A stretch of DNA of 64,000 bases from Acanthococcus lagerstroemiae (lineage: Eukaryota > Arthropoda > Insecta > Hemiptera > Eriococcidae), in assembly GCA_031841125.1 (NCBI GenBank), contig CM063108.1, positions 67,738,344-67,802,343 on the forward strand, in the 5' to 3' direction. This document shows, piece after piece, positions 58,801-64,000 of the stretch (its first letter is position 1; every line of letters starts with the position of its first letter). Below the pieces are notes generated by a model, which ran no database searches, was not told where the DNA came from, and saw only the letters and a program-made list of their open reading frames with translations. The position numbers and the translations under genes are program-made.

Positions 58801-61800
58801 TTCCGTCACACTTCTCAATCCATATCTCCGCCTACATTTGACATCAGCTCTTCAAACTTTAGGATTGCATAATGGAACTTCCAACTTCATAATATAACAT
58901 TAAATATAACCCAAACAATCATTATTAGATTACTAGATATAAGCTCAAACTTTCAAACGCTTGTTTCTCAAAACCTCATTTTTTCGTACTTAGACCCTTT
59001 ATCAATGGACGCATTCAATTAGAACATTTCATTTTGAAATTTGTCCTCACGAAAGTTTGTGCGATAAATTTATTAATTTCTTTTTATGAAATATTTCAGT
59101 GTGCAAATTTTCATGTTTACAACACTACCTGTTGGCAATATTTGGCAAATTCTGATGAAAAACTTGAAAGACACCGAGGCGATGGTCGGCTGGGCAACTA
59201 ACAATGAAGCAGCCAGACACTCCACGGACACCCACATATTTACGTTCCATGGAATCATTATTGGAAACATGTTTCTGTTCATGATGGACAGGGAAACTCT
59301 AGTACAGTAGGAGGGGGAAATTCTTCCCAAAAATTACGGCCAGTTGGCACCTTTCAGCGAATTGAAAAAAAAATCTTGAAACTAGAAAAGCATAATCGGC
59401 TGGACAATTAATCACGCAGTCAAGAAATCCAACTAAGTCATACTTTACATAGAGTGCTTCGCTCTCTGAACACTGCGCACATCAACCTCTGTTGAGCACT
59501 GTGAACCCCGCCTCCTGTTCGTCTCATTAATTTTGACTACCGTGTCTCAGACGAAGTGGCTGATTGCTTCGATCTTACATTTGGAGTTCTCCTCTTAAGC
59601 GCATGAGGAGGTTTTTAGCACATTTTTGTCAGTAGAGGAAACGAACTTCTGTCAAGAGCCGAAGATATTGAATGTGCTTAGATTCTGAATCACAACTTTC
59701 AACTCTTATTTGTTTTCCGAAAAAAAGAAGGCGTGTTTGATAAGTGAACAGGTGACAGATGGAAAGATAGAGAGGCATAGACAAAAAGACAGGAAGGAAA
59801 AGAACATAAAGAGTAGATGGCGAATGGGAGGACAGTATATGAAGTGTTAGAGAACACCCAGACAGAGAATACAGATAGACAGGGAAACACAACAATACAG
59901 AATTAGAGAGCTAGAGATATCTTAACTTTCAACTTCGTATCACTTGGCCCACAGAGACAGAGACAAAATAAACAGGATACAGAGAGTTGGGCACATCTTA
60001 GGTGCCGGGTATCGACTCATGGCGTCTCGACTTGGAGTGCTTAGTAGGCACTAGGCAAGTGATCATTCTCCTGTAGTGAAAGACTATGTTAACCAAAAGC
60101 CAACACGATCGTGGTTAGTATAGTCGATCACTCAAAAAAAAAACAAAAAAACTGAACTACATTTTCCATCTAGCCCTTCTACTTTTGTTCTTTCAGACAA
60201 GAAGAGGGGCTGCCTGCATACTGCCCAATATACCTGTCTCTCTGTCCGGTAGCTTGACAGTCTGTCCATCTAGTAGGAACTTGGGACAACAGATTATCCT
60301 TGCAATTTATGTGATTTTTCTGTAAGGTAATGACCTGTTGTTTTCCACGGTGAGAGAAGAAGGGGAAGTCAGGATTTTAGTTTACAGAACATGCCCTCAC
60401 TTGATTCACGTTCAAAAAATCTTGCCGTCTTGTCTCCTTGTGGAAGTCTGTCGTATGTACTCCAATTTTTTTTAGTACGAATACAAATCACATTACCGGA
60501 ACATAACTTAATGTAACTTCTGATGAGTGCAATAGTATGTGGTGATATGGCGATGTTGCCAGTCTTGAAAAATGAAAGGGGTAAATTTAAATTTCACCTT
60601 TGTAGAATAGCGTGAGACTCCGTACATGTTACACTACCTCAAGAAAATAAAATTCACTAGTTCACGCATTGCCTATCGTATTAACTGAAGGGGATACGTC
60701 AGTTTAAATGTCAAAATATGATTTGGGTTTCGAATCTAAATTTCAACAAAACACAAAACGCTAACACAGTCACATGGAGTTATTTCATGAAACATCAAAC
60801 AGTTAATTCAACTTTCCGCCAGCCATCTTTGTAGAACAGACTACGAAGATTTGAACAATTTTCCGTCAAGTTTTTCATTTTCCCTGATCCATTTATACAT
60901 GGATACGTGCTCTAGGAAAGGTTCCACTTCGAGTTATTGATATGGAGGCTGCAACTCCAAAATGAGACCTGGATGAGTCTTTTGCAAGGGTATTCCCTCT
61001 TAAAGGTGGAATACAAAAAAATAAAAATAAATTCTAGAAAATAAACTGTTCAACTGAATACGAGAAAACCAAAACTGAAATCAGTAAATGCTTGTCAATA
61101 CGTAAATTTACACATATTTTGAAAGTAGAGGCGATTTGCTACAAAATAAGACCTTGACGAGCTTTTTAGTAAGAAAATTGGTTAGATACAAAGTGGTGAA
61201 AATGGAATACGAGAAACCCCCATTTTGAGAAAACTGACGTTTTACGTGACAAAATGTGAAAATTTTGCTCTATAGGGCTTCCCAGGATCGACAACATGGG
61301 ACTTTTTCTAGGACACATATTATACATACTCAGAAGTCCACGAATAGTTTTGGTAGAAACTTTCTGTCCCATTGGAATCTATAGATATATACAATAAGAA
61401 GCATTATGTTAGGGCACTCTACTGAAGATGGCATGACAGCCGAAAGCGTTCTGGACTACAGAAGAAATAAATAAATTGTAAATTGGCACACCCTACTTCC
61501 AGAACAAGAAGCATGTTTGGCAATATTTAAATTCACGCAGTCCCTTCAAACACGTGACAAAGTTTCACGCCATTATAGAACAGAAAGTCAGATCTGCCCC
61601 TTCAATGTTCGAGGTAGGCAACATTACTGGTCTAATCTTTTCTTTCCCAGATGGAAACATCCTAACTAAAGTCTGGTCCAGTTAAGAAACATAACTGGCT
61701 ACCCGCAATACACATCGATATATGGGTATTTTGAAGTTGGAGGGGAAGGACGAGTTTAAGAACACGTTATTAGCGCCGTAAAAAAATTATGTTTCTTAAC

Positions 61801-63004
61801 TGGACTAGACTTTACGTTAAGATTCTATAAAAATAAATTTACAAATAGAGGTAAGGACAGCCGCCATTTTCTCTCCAGCTTGTTCGGTGAAACGAAAACT
61901 ACGCGGTGTTTACCGATTATGGTTCTCGCGTTCTCGGAATGTCTTACACGACTGTTTTGAGGAACGTACATTTTTGGAATCTATATTCGTTTCCAGAACA
62001 AGCACGACGATTCATGACTGTAGGACTCATTATTGTTCCTGGAAAAGAGGACGGGAGGGGACTTCGATTTAAAAAAAAAATTTTATGCTGAACAACCGGA
62101 AAGTTCAAAAGTGATGAGTAAAGGTCGGTCTTGGCCTGCTGATCATTCAATAAATTCAGGAATCTGTATTTGGTGAAATGGTTGAATTCTTGGCTCCTCT
62201 TCCTCGCAGTTTCCGTCTGTGTGCAGATCTAATGTCAGCTTAAAATCACAACGAATTTGTATACGAGTGCAAGGTCTCACACTGGAACTTTGACATCCTT
62301 CTGCACCATTACCACCAATCTATGCCAGATTCATAATACTTATCTAGGGCCCGCTATTCATGCCGCTCACGCCATGCGAGGGCAACAAAAAATCCATATT
62401 CTCAGAAAATCTTGGAGGCAGAAGGGAGTCCCCACGAATTCTTTAGGGTATTCGGACCGCTGTTAAACAAAAACCTCCCAAGCGACCATTTGTAGACAAA
62501 ATGAGTTATTAGTATCGTTGGAAAGAGCGTAAAAAGTAGAATTATTTTTAATTGGGCCCCCGATATAAAAATGTGTATCCACGTTGAAAAAAGCTTATTA
62601 GTAAACGTTATGACCGTAAATCGGCATTATTCATTGACTTTTAATGTTACAATTTCTCAAAAAACAGATTTTGTCGCTTTGGAGGTTTTTGTTTAACAGC
62701 AACAGCGTCCATTTGCAGTAAATATTGGTAAATCATCTTCATTTCTAATTTTTGATTTGCAAGAAACATTTTTTTTTTTTTTTGACAATGGTAGGAGCCC
62801 TTACTGGTGGGAGCTGCACGTGTCCTAAATATAACCCTGCAAGAAATTAATTCTCCATTATGGAGCTCTCATAGCCTGTCGAAGGGGAGGGGAAATATAA
62901 TAATTATCACAAACAACGATACATACGGCGATCATATACAGCTGCGCGATTTTGTATTCTTCCACCGACAGCGGTAACGGTATTCTGTATTCTTTGATCA
63001 GCAT
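43860..63004 (-). CDS. rdgB: RdgB / PITPNM membrane-associated phosphatidylinositol transfer protein (24 exons, complete)
   Basis: Transfers phosphatidylinositol and phosphatidic acid at ER-plasma membrane contacts; in flies it is needed for phototransduction. Exons: 63004-62927, 57823-57688, 57366-57163, 56907-56786, 56704-56587, 55893-55581, 54235-54096, 54003-53893, 53816-53589, 51493-51331, 51136-50919, 50658-50584, 50491-50407, 50322-50183, 48734-48564, 48441-48247, 48154-48006, 47875-47744, 46793-46685, 46605-46446, 46367-46218, 46062-45882, 45766-45498, 43962-43860. All phases agree, giving 1249 aa, close to human PITPNM1. The PITP domain starts [13 protein letters not shown] and includes [14 protein letters not shown] and [15 protein letters not shown]. 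An acidic tract leads to a FFAT-type motif EFFDCQD (365-371) for VAP binding. Next come the DDHD domain ([20 protein letters not shown]) and LNS2 ([50 protein letters not shown]). The first intron spans about 5.1 kb. The DL|LSQKWWG junction between exons 16 and 17 is the least certain. Confidence 0.94.
44228..44661. mobile_element. Foldback element with inverted ends of about 70 bp
   Basis: The left arm (GCACTACAAACATGAGTATA and onward through TTTGATTCACACCG) is matched in reverse complement by the right arm ending GTGCTCT near 44661, with scattered mismatches over about 70 bases. It is in the last RdgB intron. A smaller MITE occupies its centre. Confidence 0.65.
44303..44570. mobile_element. 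MITE nested in the foldback element (AGCCTAGTTCACAC ends)
   Basis: AGCCTAGTTCACAC and GTGTGAACTAGGCT are exact inverted ends, 268 bp apart. The trinucleotide TAT flanks the right end and ACTAT precedes the left, suggesting a short target duplication. The interior is rich in CCAGCTT/TACCAGC phrases. Confidence 0.7.
44965..45085 (+). repeat. Unclassified dispersed repeat (second copy of 28200-28325)
   Basis: It shares ACACCTGCACAGGTAATTTTGC-like sequence and GCAGCGCACTCTATTGCAGG in the same order as the 28.2-kb copy. It lies in the last RdgB intron. Confidence 0.5.
46965..47700. repeat. Quasi-periodic GTCTTAA/GTCTCAA tracts in RdgB intron
   Basis: Degenerate copies of TGAGTCTTAA, CAGTCTCAAG and GTTTTGA recur about every 10-13 bases at 46965-47260 and again at 47500-47690. 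The interval 47265-47500 lacks them. It is the same kind of sequence as 19640-19965. Confidence 0.45.
48937..50005. mobile_element. Foldback element with imperfect 65-bp inverted ends
   Basis: The left end starts CAGGGTGTCTC and contains GGCAACTTATCCTGACAAC. The right end, reverse complemented, starts CTGGGTATCTC and contains GGCAACCCATCCTGATAAC at the same distance. A run of 28 A (49167-49194) lies inside. A related solo fragment is at 63745-63800. It lies in an RdgB intron. Confidence 0.6.
51655..51903. mobile_element. MITE, TGGACGCTATTCAGC family
   Basis: The ends TGGACGCTATTCAGCG and CGCTGAATAGCGTCCA are exact inverted repeats. The interior shares the AACACGTGATTC, TTTTTTCAACGCGAGTGCAC and GGGGGCCCAATTTTGAAAAA phrases with the copies at 21.9, 52.4 and 62.5 kb. 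It lies in RdgB intron 9. Confidence 0.78.
52432..52658. mobile_element. MITE, same family (internal deletion)
   Basis: The ends TGGACGCTGTTAAGCTTAAC and the reverse complement of GTTACGCTTAACAGTATCCA match with few changes. The GGGGGCCCAATT part seen in relatives is deleted. Confidence 0.75.
54456..54759. mobile_element. hAT-type MITE (family CAGGGACGTACC, copy 2)
   Basis: CAGGGACGTACC and GGTACGTCTCTG are inverted ends. The interior follows copy 1 at 16956-17264 (T/G run, CCCAAGTATCAAAG twice, CTTGTTG). Six bases, gaacca, lie directly outside both ends. It lies in the RdgB intron between exons 6 and 7. Confidence 0.75.
54848..55100. mobile_element. hAT-type MITE (CAGTGGCGTAGCC ends)
   Basis: The ends CAGTGGCGTAGCC and GGATACGCCACTG are inverted repeats with one mismatch. 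The flanks atcagagg (54840-54847 and 55101-55108) are a perfect 8-bp duplication. It carries G-run and C-run interiors like its longer relative at 40484-41282. Confidence 0.9.
56987..57120 (+). repeat. Unclassified dispersed repeat, copy 2
   Basis: Same block as 3393-3545: AATTCCCTC start, GTAGTTTCCGTGGCCAGGG, then GCGGTGTCCGGGGAGCCA. It lies in the RdgB intron between exons 3 and 4. Confidence 0.55.
58075..59020. mobile_element. Non-autonomous DNA element with AATTGAATGCGTCCAT ends
   Basis: AATTGAATGCGTCCAT at 58075-58090 and its exact reverse complement at 59005-59020 bound 946 bp with no coding sequence. AAAAAGAGCCTAA occurs near both ends in direct orientation (58093 and 58786). It lies in the first RdgB intron. 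Confidence 0.6.
59021..61384. other. RdgB first intron; nothing identified
   Basis: Purine-rich and CA/GA-rich tracts are present (for example 59700-59900). No exon or recognisable element was found on either strand. Confidence 0.35.
61414..61459 (+). ncRNA. Hammerhead ribozyme motif (copy E, solo terminal repeat)
   Basis: Core CTGAAGA (61422-61428), extra T, stem II GGC/GCC, GAAA (61442-61445), stem III AGC/GTT (one G-U pair) and C17 at 61451 are all present. Stem I pairs 61414-61421 with 61452-61459 with two mismatches and a wobble. No PLE coding sequence lies beside it, so it is a solo copy of the repeat, continuing with the ATTGGCACACCCTAC phrase shared with the 17.3-kb copy. Confidence 0.62.
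61505..62453. other. RdgB first intron; possible decayed coding stretch
   Basis: Two overlapping 61-codon plus-strand frames around 61887-62091 look somewhat protein-like ([20 protein letters not shown]) but match no family I recognise. A transposon fragment is possible. Confidence 0.25.
62454..62711. mobile_element. MITE, TGGACGCTGTTAAGC family (inverted copy)
   Basis: The ends (CGGACCGCTGTTAAACAAAA and its near reverse complement before 62711) enclose the family interior on the opposite strand: GAATTATTTTTAATTGGGCC, GTGTATCCACGTTGAAAAAA and TTCTCAAAAAACAGATTTTG. It lies in the first RdgB intron, about 220 bp from the first coding exon. Confidence 0.72.
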
Positions 63005-64000
63005 GATGCTCGTCTGTCGACACTGAGCGACAGATCGTTCGGGGATTTACGATACTACTTTCCCGGATGGATGACTGGCTGACTCAGACAGCAACCATTG
63101 CTAATGAGCGAGCCACCTTTGGCACGACCGCAACCCCTCAATTAGATACGACGAACTCGTCACCCGAAGGTTGCTTCCCAAAAGGCCATTCGTGAAGCAC
63201 TAATTCACACCACATCTTGGTTTCCTGCAATCATACGAACAAAAACATCAGTGGTGCGCCGGGGGAAGGCTAAAAAGTGGAGATAAAGTTTCGACGATAA
63301 TGACAAGCAAAGAGCCCAGCACTGACTCACTGATAAGCTGCGCAAACACAATATTACACACCAGGGACAGTCAGAAGTATGGTACTATAATAAACCATGG
63401 GCAGAATCAATGGCCGCCATTTTGTTTCAGTTTCCCTTTTGCGAGTAATTATCAATGTGTGATGTTATCTTGTGTTAAATGGTTTAAAATATAGTACACG
63501 CTGATACATAGGTACTCGCACAAGGTAAACAAAAACCAAAATAGCGGCCATCGATTCTACATTATACCCATAGAAGGTTTATACGAAGTGCATAACTGAG
63601 TCACCGGACGAGTCATAAAAGTATCCGAATAGGATTCACAGAGTAATCTGTGAAGTTAAATTGTTTGAAAATAATTTTCCATGAATACTGGACATATTTT
63701 CTTCTTGCCCTTTTAACTGCGAGAGCAGGCAAATACATTTACCCATTATCAGGATGAGTTGCCTCCTACCTGCTGAAGGCGGGTCTCGTATTTTTCGCTG
63801 GGAACCTTCAATCTTATGATGTAGGCAACGTATCCTGCTGCATGAATGCCTGTTTACTCTTACCGTTTAAGGGACTCGGATCCGAAAATTTCCGATGAAA
63901 TTCTTCGGAGATCATCAAACATTTAAATTCTTTGGAAGACACTGGAAATGTTTTCCGAAAAGAACGGACAAGAGATTAGGGAAGCGTGTGATACATTTTG
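63005..64000. other. Upstream of the RdgB start codon
   Basis: This should hold the RdgB 5' UTR and promoter. No upstream in-frame coding exon is required, since MLIKEY is the family's usual start. A fragment related to the end of the 48.9-kb foldback element lies near 63745-63800. No core promoter element could be assigned. Confidence 0.4.

Overview
The window is animal nuclear DNA, most likely from an insect. It is AT-rich, its genes are split by introns with GT..AG sites, it is crowded with short non-autonomous transposons, and its conserved genes are those of an arthropod (sulfonylurea receptor, ephrin, GASZ, RdgB). A hemipteran host is a guess. No bacterial operon, rRNA, CRISPR array or confident tRNA was seen.

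Layout. (1) Positions 275-14332, minus strand: a sulfonylurea receptor-like ABC transporter (ABCC8/9 type). It can be followed through 25 exons whose reading phases all agree (1587 codons). Only the C-terminal end, after NBD2 Walker B, runs off the left edge. Its introns hold a foldback element and a decayed Penelope-like retroelement (PLE). (2) 14.4-31 kb: a gene-poor stretch with a hairpin that carries a hammerhead ribozyme core, a second decayed PLE interrupted by a hAT-type MITE, a broken Kelch-like gene, MITEs and quasi-periodic repeats. (3) 31074-32048, minus: an ephrin in a single exon. (4) 33-41.5 kb: a repeat-rich block with a MITE that has perfect target duplications, an A-B-A'-B' inverted repeat, tandem repeats, a Copia RNase H remnant, one unidentified ORF, a frameshifted Mutator-like transposase and three DNA transposons nested inside each other. 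(5) 41858-43186, plus: GASZ/ASZ1, a piRNA-pathway ankyrin/SAM protein. (6) 43860-63004, minus: a complete RdgB/PITPNM phosphatidylinositol transfer protein in 24 phase-consistent exons (1249 aa). GASZ and RdgB converge tail to tail.

The genes are not an operon. The most notable non-coding content is a set of hammerhead ribozyme motifs: three with an intact core in PLE-associated repeats (8306-8351 plus, 8844-8889 minus, 61414-61459 plus), two decayed ones (about 16034 and 17331), and one of a different sequence family sitting in the loop of a perfect 43-bp inverted repeat (15216-15348). All share an extra U after core position A9 and a self-complementary stem III.
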